Positions 7,772-17,138 of a stretch of 34,774 bases of DNA are shown here, piece after piece. The DNA is taken from assembly GCF_000521785.1 (NCBI RefSeq), contig NZ_JALZ01000031.1:1-34774 (forward strand), read 5' to 3'. The number at the start of each line of letters is the position of its first letter. The stretch's first letter is position 1. The DNA is from Roseivivax halodurans JCM 10272. Lineage in GTDB: Bacteria > Pseudomonadota > Alphaproteobacteria > Rhodobacterales > Rhodobacteraceae. The translations under genes and the position numbers were made by a program. A model generated the notes under the pieces. The model was given only the letters and a program-made list of their open reading frames with translations, was not told the origin of the DNA and did no database searches.

Positions 7772-9724
7772 TCAATCTCCCGCCGCGCGGCCCTTGAGGG
7801 CGACGATGCCCTTGGGCCGAACCTGGATGAAGAGGATGATGAAGAGGATCATGTAGGTCTGCGCCGCGAGCGTGTTCGAGGGGTTGAACCACTCGATGCC
7901 CTTCTGCAATCCGCCGATCAGCGTGGCCCCGGCGAGCGTGCCCCAGACATTGCCGACGCCGCCGACCACTACGGTCATGAAGCTCTGCACGATATAGGCC
8001 GAGCCCATCTCGGACGTCACCTGCGCGTAAAGGCCGATGGCGACCCCCGCGATGCCGGCTATTCCCGAGCCGAGCCCGAAGGTCAGCATGTTGATGCGCC
8101 CCGGATCGATGCCCATCGAGCCGGCCATGCCCGGGTTCTGGGTCGCGGCGCGCACCTCGAGACCGAGGCGGGTGCGCTTCAGGATGTAGAGAAGGACGCA
8201 TAGGAAGATCAGCGCCAGCACGAAGATCGCGATGCGGATATTGGCGATGGCGACGACGTCGCCCATGACCCAGGCGCCGCCGAGCCAGTCGGGCGCGGTT
8301 AGCGGGCGCGCCTGCGTGCCGAAGATGTTCTTGGCGAGCTGCTGCAGCGCGATGGAGATGCCGAAGGTCGCGAGCAGGGTCTCCAGCGGGCGGTGGTAGA
8401 GGTGCCGGATCACCAGCCGCTCGAGCGCGACGCCGGCAGCGAAGGTGACGGCGAAGGCGAGCGGCAAGGCGACCACCAGCGAGGCGGTGTAGTTCGGGAC
8501 GATCTGCTGGACCACGTAGCCGGTATAGGCGCCCATCATGATGAACTCGCCATGGGCCATGTTGATGACGCCCATGACGCCGAAGGTGATCGCGAGGCCG
8601 ATGGCGGCGAGGAAGTAGATCGAGGCGAGCGAGACCGCGTCGAGGCCGATATCGAGCACCTGAAAACGCGCGACGCGGGCCTCGATGGTGTCCAGCGCCG
8701 ACCGGGCCGCCTCAGTGACCACAGGGTCGGGGTCTTCGTAGACCTCGTAGAAGACGTGGGACGCGACGGCCTCGGCCTGCGCTTCGGGGGTGACGAGAGG
8801 CGGGACGGCTCCCGAAGCCGCAAGCGCGGCGTAGGCCTCCGTCCGGCGGTCCGGATCCGAAAGCTGCTCGACGGGGATGCCGGCCACCGCGCCGTTCTGG
8901 ATATTGGCGGTCAGCGCCGTTTTCACCTCCGCGTTGGTGACAGGTGCAGGGGCAAGGCCGTCATCCACGAGGCGGGAATAGGCGTCGGCCTCGGACAGAT
9001 CGGGGCCGATCTCCAGCACCCGGGCGAGGTTGACGCCTTCGGGAAGGGTCTCTGCCACCTCGCTGCGGCTTGCTAGGATCCGGTTCAAGCCGGCGCGCGT
9101 CTCGATGTCCGTCGCGTCTGCCAGGTCCTCGATCGCGGCGACGCGGGTCTCGGTGCCCTCGCCGAAGCGCGCAGTGAGAAGACCGGCCAGACGCTCCTTG
9201 CGCGCCTTGAGGGCGGGGTCGGGCTCGCCCTCGATCGAGGCTCGCAGAGGCTCGAGCTGATCGGCGGCGGGGCGCCGGGCGAGGGCGTCGAGCGCGTCGA
9301 CCCGCGTCGCCCGGTCCGGATCGGAGAGCTGGAACTGCACCAGCGCGCTGCCGATGACGCGGCGGACGCCGCCATTGGGGCGGATCTCCTCCAGCGCGGA
9401 TGCAGGCGCGGTGCCGACAGGCTCGTCCGAGGCGATATCGCGCAAGGCGAACGTCTCGCCGTCCCGGGCGCCGTAGTAGAAGAGGCCGTCGCCGGCGTTG
9501 AGAAAGACCTGCTTGTTCGACCATCGATCCAGGAACCGCGCGATCCCGGGCAGACCCGAGGCCGCGAGGTCGTCGATCAGCGGGCCGACGCTGCGCCGAC
9601 CGGGATCCGCGACCTCGTCCGCGTGGGTCTGTAGGATCGCCTGAAGCTGGCTGTCCTGGGCGACCGCGGGCGGCGCGGCGCAGGCCAGGAGAGCCGTCAG
9701 AAAGAGCACAAGAGCGCGCAGCAT
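7772..9724 (-). CDS. urtB: Urea ABC transporter permease UrtB with long N-terminal periplasmic-type domain
   Basis: LivH-like permease of the urea importer. The 650-aa protein starts with a signal-peptide-like stretch (residues 1-22), then an extended soluble region to about 345 made of helical Ala/Asp/Arg-rich repeats (recurring LSDPDR phrases), then a permease core from about 350 with LAAIGLAITFGVMGVINMAHGEF in part as GVINMAHGEFIMMGAY, a UrtB hallmark. Proteobacterial UrtB commonly carries such an N-terminal extension of unknown role. It starts 81 bases after urtA. The hydrophobic core gives about eight predicted membrane segments. Confidence 0.94.
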   Translation of the reverse strand: MLRALVLFLTALLACAAPPAVAQDSQLQAILQTHADEVADPGRRSVGPLIDDLAASGLPGIARFLDRWSNKQVFLNAGDGLFYYGARDGETFALRDIASDEPVGTAPASALEEIRPNGGVRRVIGSALVQFQLSDPDRATRVDALDALARRPAADQLEPLRASIEGEPDPALKARKERLAGLLTARFGEGTETRVAAIEDLADATDIETRAGLNRILASRSEVAETLPEGVNLARVLEIGPDLSEADAYSRLVDDGLAPAPVTNAEVKTALTANIQNGAVAGIPVEQLSDPDRRTEAYAALAASGAVPPLVTPEAQAEAVASHVFYEVYEDPDPVVTEAARSALDTIEARVARFQVLDIGLDAVSLASIYFLAAIGLAITFGVMGVINMAHGEFIMMGAYTGYVVQQIVPNYTASLVVALPLAFAVTFAAGVALERLVIRHLYHRPLETLLATFGISIALQQLAKNIFGTQARPLTAPDWLGGAWVMGDVVAIANIRIAIFVLALIFLCVLLYILKRTRLGLEVRAATQNPGMAGSMGIDPGRINMLTFGLGSGIAGIAGVAIGLYAQVTSEMGSAYIVQSFMTVVVGGVGNVWGTLAGATLIGGLQKGIEWFNPSNTLAAQTYMILFIILFIQVRPKGIVALKGRAAGD

Positions 9725-9805
9725 CGGGACATCCGGTCGAGAATGAGAAACGGGGGGACGGGCGCGGGAGGGAGAGGCCGTGCCCGTCCGGTCATGCGTC
9801 CGGGA

Positions 9806-11095
9806 TCAGTAGTTGCTCTTGATCTGGACGCAGGTCTCGGTCTCGGTGTTGTACATCCCGCAGCCGAGGTCCTTCCAATCGGAGGTCAGCACGGCGCTAT
9901 CCGGCAGGAAGTCGGTCCAGGCGTCGCCCGGCACTTCCTCGGTCTGGCTGATGATGTCGAACTGACCGTCGGCGCGGATCTCGCCGATGAGGACGGGTTT
10001 GGAGAGGTGATGGTTCACGTTCATCACCGCAGTACCGCCGGTGAGGTTCGGGAATTCCTGCCCGTACATCGCGTCCCGCACCGCGTCGACATCGGTGGTG
10101 CCGGCCGCTTCGACCGCGTTCACCCACATGTTGAAGCCGATGTAATGGGCCTCCATCGGATCGTTGGTTACGCGGCTGTCGTCGCCGATGAACTCGTGCC
10201 AGGCGGCGATGAATTCGGCGTTCGCGGGCGTGTCGGCGGACATGAAGTAGTTCCACGCCGCGAGGTGCCCGACGAGGTTCGAGGTGTCGAAGCCCGACAG
10301 CTCTTCCTCGCCGACCGAGAAGGCCACCACGGGGATGTCGGCGGCATCGATCCCGGAGGAGGCGAGCTCCTTGTAGAAGCCTACGTTGGCATCGCCGTTG
10401 ATGGTCGAGATCACGCCGACGAGGCTGCCGTCGGCGGCGAGCGCCTGAACGTCAGACACGATGGTCGACCAGTCCGAATGGCCGAAGGGCGTGTAGTTGA
10501 CGAAGATGTCGTCCTCGGCGATGCCGTTGTCCTTGAGGTACTGCTCGAGGATGTTGTTGGTGGTGCGGGGATAGACGTAATCGGTGCCGAGAAGGGCGAA
10601 TTTCTCGATCCCCAGCTCCTCGAGGAAGTAGTCCACCGCCGGGATCGCCTGCTGGTTGGGCGCGGCGCCGGTGTAGAAGACGTTCTTGGAGCTTTCCTCG
10701 CCCTCGTACTGGACGGGGTAGAAGAGCAGGCCGTTCAGCTCCTCGATCACCGGCAGCACGGATTTGCGCGACACGCTCGTCCAGTTGCCGAAGATCACGT
10801 CGACCTCGTGCACGGTGAGCAGCTCGCGCGCTTTCTCGGCGAAGAGCGGCCAGTCCGAGGCCGGGTCGACGACCACCGCCTCGATCTCGCAGCCGAGCAG
10901 CCCGCCGGCCTCGTTCTGCTGCTCGACGAGCATCAGCATCGTGTCCTTCAGCGTCGTCTCGGAGATCGCCATCGTGCCCGAGAGCGAGTGCAGCACGCCC
11001 ACCTTGATCGGGCAGGATGCGTCCTGTGCGGACAAGAGGCCGGCGCTGGCGAAAAGGGCGGCGGCCGACGCCGCGGTCAGTCGAGAGAAGGTCAT
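9806..11095 (-). CDS. urtA: Urea ABC transporter substrate-binding protein UrtA
   Basis: Periplasmic urea-binding receptor that delivers urea to UrtBC. The 429-aa precursor has a signal peptide (residues 1-23, ending SAGLLSAQD) and the UrtA hallmark VGVLHSLSGTMAISE soon after it, followed by IFGNWTSVSRKSVLPV and LFYPVQYEGEE, which distinguish UrtA from amino acid-binding LivJ proteins. Length is normal for the family. It is the first gene of the operon, and its start is preceded by CGGGGA about 8 bases upstream. High-level receptor expression is expected for urea scavenging under nitrogen limitation; I did not find a convincing sigma-54 promoter upstream. Confidence 0.95.
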   Translation of the reverse strand: MTFSRLTAASAAALFASAGLLSAQDASCPIKVGVLHSLSGTMAISETTLKDTMLMLVEQQNEAGGLLGCEIEAVVVDPASDWPLFAEKARELLTVHEVDVIFGNWTSVSRKSVLPVIEELNGLLFYPVQYEGEESSKNVFYTGAAPNQQAIPAVDYFLEELGIEKFALLGTDYVYPRTTNNILEQYLKDNGIAEDDIFVNYTPFGHSDWSTIVSDVQALAADGSLVGVISTINGDANVGFYKELASSGIDAADIPVVAFSVGEEELSGFDTSNLVGHLAAWNYFMSADTPANAEFIAAWHEFIGDDSRVTNDPMEAHYIGFNMWVNAVEAAGTTDVDAVRDAMYGQEFPNLTGGTAVMNVNHHLSKPVLIGEIRADGQFDIISQTEEVPGDAWTDFLPDSAVLTSDWKDLGCGMYNTETETCVQIKSNY

Positions 11096-11551
11096 CGTCA
11101 ATCCCCGTTTGGGCACATCTGTCCCGCCGCCCGGCGCGCATCTCTCACGCTCTGGGCGCTGCCGCGGGCGCGGTGCGTCTGTTGTTCGTTTGTTGTGCGA
11201 TTGGCCCCGTGGGCGCATCGCTTTCCCCACGCCGTTGTCCGGCGCTCTTCGGTTCTAGCGGGCGTCAGGCGCCTGCGGACATCGCGCAGGGGAGCGCAAA
11301 CCGCGATGCGGTTCGACTTGCCGCCTTTTTGGGCGACTGATCGAGGCACCTGCTCAATACTTGATCGTGACCCGGGGTCAGTCGCAGCGGAGCGCGGCCT
11401 GTGCTGCGAAGGTGATCAGTCCTTATGCAGAATCACGGATGGCGCGCGATCCGTGGGCGCCCAGAACATGAAACAGATCCGCATTTTTGGACCCGGGACG
11501 TTGCAGCCCCATGTGATCCAATGCTTTGTAGGGGTCAAAGGAGACGGCAAT
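11096..11551. promoter_or_regulatory. Divergent control region between urtA and the Anbu cluster
   Basis: This 456-bp non-coding region must hold the promoters of both the urea transporter operon (minus) and the Anbu cluster (plus). It contains a dyad TGACCC-G-GGGTCA (11368-11380) and an inverted repeat CACGGAT-N8-ATCCGTG (11434-11455), the second about 100 bases before the ATP-grasp start. AAGGAGACG directly precedes that start. Clear -35/-10 or sigma-54 elements were not identified, so promoter positions are unassigned. Confidence 0.5.
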
Positions 11552-12976
11552 ATGGCGCAAGCCGACCAGAACTTCTTCAACGAGATGCTGAACGGCACCG
11601 ACGTGCGTGCCGCTTACGAGAACCTCGATCGGTGGCAGGCCAACATGCCGTCCGATCTGCGGTCGTTGAAGCAGCACGAGGCCGAACAGCTTTTTCGGCG
11701 GGTCGGCATCACCTTCGCCGTCTACGGCGAGGGCGGCGATCCCGAGCGGCTGATACCGTTCGACATGTTTCCCCGCGTCTTCACCGCCGACGAATGGCGC
11801 AAGCTCGAGCGGGGCATCAAGCAGCGCGCCGCGGCGCTGAATGCGTTTCTCGCGGATGTGTACGACGGCCGCGAGATCATCCGTGCGGGCAAGATCCCCG
11901 AGCATATCGTCACCCGCAACGAGGCCTTCGAGAAGGCGATGGTGGGCATCCGCCCGCCCATGAACATCTGGTCGCATATCGTCGGCATCGACCTCGTCCG
12001 CACGGGCCGCGACCAGTTCTACGTGCTCGAGGACAATTGCCGCACGCCCTCGGGTGTCTCCTACATGCTGCAGAACCGCGAGATCATGATGCGCATGTTC
12101 CCGCAACTCTTCGTGGAGAACCGGATCGCGCCGGTCGATGGCTATGCCTCCGCCCTCTGGCGCACCCTGGCCTCGGTCGCGCCGAAGAAGTGCGAGGGCG
12201 AGCCCAATATCGTCATCCTCACGCCGGGGCAGTTCAATTCGGCCTATTACGAGCATTCGTTCCTCGCCGACCTGATGGGGGTCGAGCTCGTCGAGGGGCA
12301 GGACCTCTTCGTCGAGGGTGATTTCTGCTGGATGAAGACCACCGAAGGCCCGCAAAAGGTCGACGTGATCTATCGCCGGATCGACGACGCGTTCCTCGAT
12401 CCGCTCTGTTTCCGGCCCGATTCCATGCTCGGGATCCCGGGGCTCATGAACGTCTACCGCTCGGGCGGGGTGACCATCTGCTCGGCGCCCGGCGCGGGCG
12501 TCGCCGACGACAAGGCGATCTACACCTTTGTTCCCGAGATGGTGCGCTTCTACCTTGGAGAGGCGCCGATCCTGGAGAACGTGCCGACATATCAATGCGC
12601 CAAGACGGACGATTGCAAATACGTCCTCGAGAACCTCGAGGAGCTTGTGGTCAAGGAGGTGCACGGATCGGGCGGCTACGGCATGCTCGTCGGCCCCAAG
12701 GCGGACAAGGCGATGATCGAGCTCTTCCGCGACAAGATCCGCGCGCGGCCTCAGAATTACATCGCGCAGCCAACGCTGGCGCTTTCGACGGTGCCGACCT
12801 TCGTCGAGGAAGGCATCGCGCCGCGGCATGTCGACCTGCGCCCATATTGCCTGGTCGGCGAGAAGATCGAGCTGGTGCCCGGCGGGCTGACGCGGGTCGC
12901 GCTCAACGAGGGCTCGCTCGTCGTCAATTCGAGCCAGGGCGGCGGCGTGAAAGACACCTGGGTTCTGGCGGAGTGA
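11552..12976 (+). CDS. Circularly permuted ATP-grasp protein of the Anbu cluster
   Basis: A 474-aa member of the circularly permuted ATP-grasp family (formerly DUF404/DUF407), predicted to catalyse ATP-dependent ligation of a carboxylate to an amine, probably making or modifying a peptide. Family landmarks include VYGEGGDPERLIPFD, VLEDNCRTPSGVSYML, FNSAYYEHSFLA, DVIYRRIDD, VKEVHGSGGYGMLVGP and HVDLRPYC. It heads a cluster with an alpha-E protein, a transglutaminase-like protein and Anbu, a well-known conserved combination whose product is unknown. The start follows AAGGAG by 8 bases; an upstream in-frame ATG lacks such a site. Confidence 0.92.
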   Translation: MAQADQNFFNEMLNGTDVRAAYENLDRWQANMPSDLRSLKQHEAEQLFRRVGITFAVYGEGGDPERLIPFDMFPRVFTADEWRKLERGIKQRAAALNAFLADVYDGREIIRAGKIPEHIVTRNEAFEKAMVGIRPPMNIWSHIVGIDLVRTGRDQFYVLEDNCRTPSGVSYMLQNREIMMRMFPQLFVENRIAPVDGYASALWRTLASVAPKKCEGEPNIVILTPGQFNSAYYEHSFLADLMGVELVEGQDLFVEGDFCWMKTTEGPQKVDVIYRRIDDAFLDPLCFRPDSMLGIPGLMNVYRSGGVTICSAPGAGVADDKAIYTFVPEMVRFYLGEAPILENVPTYQCAKTDDCKYVLENLEELVVKEVHGSGGYGMLVGPKADKAMIELFRDKIRARPQNYIAQPTLALSTVPTFVEEGIAPRHVDLRPYCLVGEKIELVPGGLTRVALNEGSLVVNSSQGGGVKDTWVLAE

Positions 12977-12983
12977 TTTGACC

Positions 12984-13937
12984 ATGCTGAGCCGGACGGC
13001 CTCTCACCTCTACTGGATGGCGCGCTACATCGAGCGCGCGGAAACCACGGCGCGCCTGCTCCAGGTGGGCGCCCGCAACGCGCTGCTGCCCGATATCGGC
13101 GGCGGCTTCCGCAACGACTGGGAGGCGATCCTGCAGGCCTCGGGCTCGCTCGAGATGTTCCGCGAGAAATACGGCGAGACCAAGCAGCGCAACCTCGAGA
13201 CCTTCCTCTTCTTCGACGCGGAAAATCCCGCCTCGGTGCGCTCCTGCATCGAGCTTGCCCGCGAGAACGCGCGCGTCGTGCGCACGGGCCTCACGAGCCA
13301 GACCTGGGACGCGATGAACACCGCCTTCCAGGAGATGAAGGAGCTGCACCGCACCGAGCGGTCGAAGCTGTCGCTGACCGATCTTGCGGAATGGACGTCA
13401 CGCGCCTGTGCCCAGGCCCGCGGGTCGATCCACGCGACCCAGCTGCGCAACGACGGCTACCACTTCATGAACCTCGGCTTCACGCTCGAGCGCGCGGACA
13501 ACACAGCGCGCATGCTCGACGTGAAATATTACGTCCTGCTCCCGTCGCTCTCCTATGTCGGCTCAGGTCTCGACCAGACGCAATGGGTCACGCTGCTGAG
13601 GTCGATGTCGGCGCACCGTGCCTTCAACTGGACCTACAGGGGCGAGATCACCGCCGCGCGCATCGCGCATTTCCTCATCCTCAACCGGCAGTTCCCGCGC
13701 TCTCTCCTGACGGCGGTCGAAGACACCTTGGACCATCTCGATCACCTCGCCCGGGGCTACAAGAACCCGAGCCGCGCGCAATCGGCGGCCCGGTCCCTGC
13801 TTGCCGAGCTGGCCGAAGCGGAAGTCGAACACATCTTCGACGAGGGTCTGCACGAGTTCCTGACCCGCTTCATGGGCCAGAACGCCGGCATCGCGAACAT
13901 CGTCCAGGAGACCTATCTGACAGGAGAACCGGCATGA
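12984..13937 (+). CDS. Alpha-E domain protein of the Anbu cluster
   Basis: A 317-aa, almost wholly helical protein of the alpha-E family (formerly DUF403), named for conserved glutamates and always found with the ATP-grasp partner. The N-terminal MLSRTASHLYWMARYIERAE is diagnostic, repeated in a related form at FMNLGFTLERADNTARMLD. No catalytic activity is established for the family. It starts 7 bases after the ATP-grasp gene; an in-frame TTG six bases upstream is an alternative start, closer to the GGAG. Its stop overlaps the next start in ATGA. Confidence 0.93.
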   Translation: MLSRTASHLYWMARYIERAETTARLLQVGARNALLPDIGGGFRNDWEAILQASGSLEMFREKYGETKQRNLETFLFFDAENPASVRSCIELARENARVVRTGLTSQTWDAMNTAFQEMKELHRTERSKLSLTDLAEWTSRACAQARGSIHATQLRNDGYHFMNLGFTLERADNTARMLDVKYYVLLPSLSYVGSGLDQTQWVTLLRSMSAHRAFNWTYRGEITAARIAHFLILNRQFPRSLLTAVEDTLDHLDHLARGYKNPSRAQSAARSLLAELAEAEVEHIFDEGLHEFLTRFMGQNAGIANIVQETYLTGEPA

Positions 13938-14776
13938 AACTGCGCGTCCGCCACGTCTCGCGCTACGTCTTCGACGCGCCGGTGAAGCGCCTCGCGCAAT
14001 CGCACCGCCTCTGGCCCGCCGAGACGCAGGGCCAGAGCGTGATCCAATGGTCAGTGGAGACCGAGAACGCCGTCACCGGCTCGGGCTTCCGCGACGGCGC
14101 CGGAGACTGGACCCAGACGGTGACGGTGAAGGGGCCGGTTTCGGAGTTCACCGTGACCGCGGAGGGTCTGGTAGAGACGTCCGACACCTCTGGCGTCCTG
14201 AGGGGGCACCGAGAGCGCGTTCCGGCGTCGGCCTATCTTACCGGCACGAGGATCACGGGCCTCACCGCCGAGTTGCGCATGGCGGCCGAGGCGGCTCTCG
14301 AAGGCATGGACGCGGCGTCGCCCCTCGACCGTGCCCATGCGCTTGCGCGCTATGTCAGCGATCATGTGGTCTTCGCTCCGAACAGGACCGAGCCCGCCAC
14401 CACCGCCGCCGAGGCGCTCGAAGGTGGCGAAGGGGTCTGCCAGGACCACACGCACGTCCTGATCGCGCTGGCCCACGCTGCGGACATCCCGGCGCGCTAC
14501 GTGACCGGCTACATGCTGTCGACCGAAGACAGCCAGGGCGCGGAGGCGAGCCACGCCTGGGCCGAACTTCACGTCCATGGGCTCGGCTGGGTCGGCTTCG
14601 ACGCCGCGAACCGCTGCTGTCCGAACGAGTACTATATCCGCCTCGGTTCGGGGTACGATGCGTCCGATGCGGCGCCGATCCGCGGCATCGTCGACGGCGC
14701 CACGCAGGAAACGCTCGACGTTTCCGTCGCGGTGACCGACAGCGCAAGACAAAGCCAGTCGCAGCGCCAGCAGTGA
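13934..14776 (+). CDS. Transglutaminase-like cysteine protease of the Anbu cluster
   Basis: A 280-aa protein with an N-terminal beta-rich transglutaminase-N domain (about residues 1-95) and a transglutaminase-like core. A full catalytic triad is visible: Cys169 in GEGVCQDHTHV, His207 in EASHAWAEL and Asp223 in GFDAAN. Bacterial members usually act as peptidases or amidases, not as crosslinking enzymes. It has no signal peptide, so it is expected in the cytoplasm with its cluster partners. It is translationally coupled to the alpha-E gene. The final 25 residues are Gln/Ser-rich and probably disordered. Confidence 0.93.
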   Translation: MKLRVRHVSRYVFDAPVKRLAQSHRLWPAETQGQSVIQWSVETENAVTGSGFRDGAGDWTQTVTVKGPVSEFTVTAEGLVETSDTSGVLRGHRERVPASAYLTGTRITGLTAELRMAAEAALEGMDAASPLDRAHALARYVSDHVVFAPNRTEPATTAAEALEGGEGVCQDHTHVLIALAHAADIPARYVTGYMLSTEDSQGAEASHAWAELHVHGLGWVGFDAANRCCPNEYYIRLGSGYDASDAAPIRGIVDGATQETLDVSVAVTDSARQSQSQRQQ

Positions 14777-14891
14777 CAGCGGCGTCCGGCACGAGGGCGC
14801 CGCGGAGTGTGCGCACCCGACGGCCGATTGCGCGGGCGGGGCAGGGGCGTTACCGCTGGGCTCCGGGACGGCCTCGAAGGAACGGATCGCC

Positions 14892-15620
14892 ATGACCTAT
14901 TGCGTCGGACTGCTCTTGAACGCCGGGATCGTCCTGCTGTCGGACACCCGTACCAACGCCGGTCTCGACAACATCGCGACCTACCGCAAGATGTACACCT
15001 TTTCGGAGCCGGGCGAGAAGGTCGTGGCGATCATGACCGCGGGCTCGCTCTCGGTCACACAGACCACGCTTGCGCGCCTCGCGGAGGCGGCGGAGGACCC
15101 AGAGGCGGACGGAACGCGCTCGATCCTCAAGACCCCCTCGATGCTCAAGACCGCGGAACTCATCGGAAAAACCCTAGCCGACGTGCGGGCCGAGGTGTCG
15201 GACAAGATGACCCGGATGAAGCAATCGGCATCCGCCTCGCTCATCGTGGCCGGCCAGCGGAGAGGCGGCCCGATGCGGCTTTTCCTCGTCTATCCCGAGG
15301 GCAATTTCATCGAGGCGACCGAGGACACGCCCTATCTCCAGATCGGCGAGCACAAATACGGCAAGCCGATCCTCGACAGGGTCATCACGCCTGAGACCTC
15401 GCTTGCGGATGCCGAGAAGGCTGTCCTTCTGTCGATGGATTCGACCCTGCGGTCCAACCTCTCGGTGGGCATGCCGCTGGACCTCACGGTGATCGAGGCC
15501 GGCGCACTCGAGGTGTCGCGCCAGAGGCGGATCGAGGCGGAGGATCCCGGCTTCACGAGAATGAGCCGCGCCTGGTCCGACGCGCTGCGCGATGCCTTCC
15601 AGAAGATCGACCCAGTCTGA
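14892..15620 (+). CDS. Anbu, proteasome-like peptidase (ancestral beta subunit)
   Basis: A 242-aa Ntn-hydrolase of the Anbu (bacterial proteasome homologue) family. After Met removal the N-terminus is Thr1, the expected nucleophile; Asp17 (in LLSDTRTNAG) and Lys32 (in TYRKMY) fill the other catalytic positions of proteasome beta subunits. There is no propeptide, as is typical for Anbu. Published work describes Anbu as forming helical or lock-washer oligomers with little or no measured proteolytic activity and unknown substrate. It follows the transglutaminase-like gene after 115 bp in the standard Anbu cluster, so joint function with the ATP-grasp and alpha-E proteins is likely. Confidence 0.93.
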   Translation: MTYCVGLLLNAGIVLLSDTRTNAGLDNIATYRKMYTFSEPGEKVVAIMTAGSLSVTQTTLARLAEAAEDPEADGTRSILKTPSMLKTAELIGKTLADVRAEVSDKMTRMKQSASASLIVAGQRRGGPMRLFLVYPEGNFIEATEDTPYLQIGEHKYGKPILDRVITPETSLADAEKAVLLSMDSTLRSNLSVGMPLDLTVIEAGALEVSRQRRIEAEDPGFTRMSRAWSDALRDAFQKIDPV

Positions 15621-15686
15621 TCCCACCCTTGAACTCCGGCACGAAACCGTTCCTAAACGCACGGGAAAACGCGAGGGAGGAACGTC

Positions 15687-17138
15687 ATGAGCTATCTCGG
15701 TATCGATCTGGGCACGTCGGGCCTGCGCGCCCTTCTGGTGGACGAGACCGGGTCGCCCGTCGGTGCGGTCGAACGGCATTACAGCGTCTCTCATCCGCAC
15801 TCGGGGTGGAGCGAACAGGAGCCCGCTGACTGGATCGCCGCGCTCGAAGGCGCGATGGAAGAATTGCGGGCGTCCTATTCCGAGTTCAACGACCTGCGCG
15901 GTATCGGCGTTGCCGGTCACATGCACGGCGCGACGCTGCTTGACGCCTCGGACGAGGTCATCCGGCCGTGCATCCTCTGGAACGACACGCGCTCGCACGA
16001 GGAGGCCGCCCGGCTCGACGCCATCGACGGCGTGCAAGAGCTTTCGGGCAACATCGTCTTTCCCGGCTTCACCGCCCCGAAGCTGGAATGGGTACGCGCG
16101 CATGAGCCCGAGAATTTCGACCGCGTCGCGAAGGTCCTGCTACCCGCGGCCTATCTCAACTTCTACCTGACCGGCGATCACGTCGCGGACATGTCCGACA
16201 GCGCAGGGACGTCGTGGCTCGATACCGGCGCGCGGGACTGGTCCGGCAGGCTTCTCGAGGCCGGGCATATGAGGCGCGATCAGATGCCGCGGCTGGTCGA
16301 GGGCAGCGAGCGCGCCGGTGACCTGCGTGGCGAGCTTCTCGAACGCTGGGGGCTGCGGGGCCCCGTGGTCGTTGCCGGCGGCGCCGGTGACAACGCAGCG
16401 GCTGCCTGCGGCATCGGTACGATGGAGGAGGGGCAGGGCTTCCTGTCACTCGGCACCTCGGGTGTGCTCCTCGCCGCGCGCGGCGGCTACCGGCCCGCGC
16501 CAGAGACCGCCCTGCATACCTTCTGCCATGCGGTGCCGGGGCAATGGTATCAGATGGGGGTGATGCTTTCTGCGACCGACAGCCTCAACTGGCTGGCGTC
16601 GATCACCGGGGCCAAGCCGGCGGACCTGACCGCAGAGCTCGGCGACGAGGTGCAGGCTCCCGGAGCCGTCCGGTTCCTTCCCTACCTCTCGGGCGAGCGC
16701 ACGCCCCACAACGATGCCGCCATCCGCGGCAGCTTCACCGGTCTTTCCGCCGGTACCAGCCGCGCCGACCTGACCCGCGCCGTGGTCGAGGGCGTGTCCT
16801 TCGGTCTTCGCGACAGCTACGAGGCACTGAAAGCGACCGGCGCCGAGCTTCCCTCGCTCATCGCCATCGGCGGCGGCGCGCGGTCCCGCTACTGGCTGAA
16901 ACTTCTCGCCTCCGTTCTCGACGTGCCTCTGGACGTGCCGAAGGACGGCGAATTCGGCGCCGCCCTCGGGGCCGCACGCCTCGGCCTCGTGGCGGCGACC
17001 GGACGTCCGGTCACGGAGGTCATGACGGCACCCGAAATCGGCGAACGCATCGAGCCCGATCCGGCGCTGACGGGCGCGTTCGATGACGCCTACGGCGCTT
17101 TCCGCAAGGCTTATGCCGGGATCAGGGCGGTCCAGTAG
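15687..17138 (+). CDS. xylB: Xylulokinase XylB
   Basis: Phosphorylates D-xylulose to xylulose 5-phosphate for the pentose phosphate pathway. The 483-aa FGGY kinase begins with the ATPase motif YLGIDLGTSGLRALLVDE and has VAGHMHGATLLD, CILWNDTR, GAGDNAAAACGIG and GGGARSRYWLKLLASVL, all XylB-like; GHMHG stands where many members have GQMHG. A GGGAGGA ribosome-binding site lies about 6 bases before the ATG. No xylA, xylose transporter or xyl regulator is adjacent, so it may act on xylulose derived from another pentose or polyol. It is followed by a long non-coding region containing a 34-bp palindrome. Confidence 0.92.
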   Translation: MSYLGIDLGTSGLRALLVDETGSPVGAVERHYSVSHPHSGWSEQEPADWIAALEGAMEELRASYSEFNDLRGIGVAGHMHGATLLDASDEVIRPCILWNDTRSHEEAARLDAIDGVQELSGNIVFPGFTAPKLEWVRAHEPENFDRVAKVLLPAAYLNFYLTGDHVADMSDSAGTSWLDTGARDWSGRLLEAGHMRRDQMPRLVEGSERAGDLRGELLERWGLRGPVVVAGGAGDNAAAACGIGTMEEGQGFLSLGTSGVLLAARGGYRPAPETALHTFCHAVPGQWYQMGVMLSATDSLNWLASITGAKPADLTAELGDEVQAPGAVRFLPYLSGERTPHNDAAIRGSFTGLSAGTSRADLTRAVVEGVSFGLRDSYEALKATGAELPSLIAIGGGARSRYWLKLLASVLDVPLDVPKDGEFGAALGAARLGLVAATGRPVTEVMTAPEIGERIEPDPALTGAFDDAYGAFRKAYAGIRAVQ

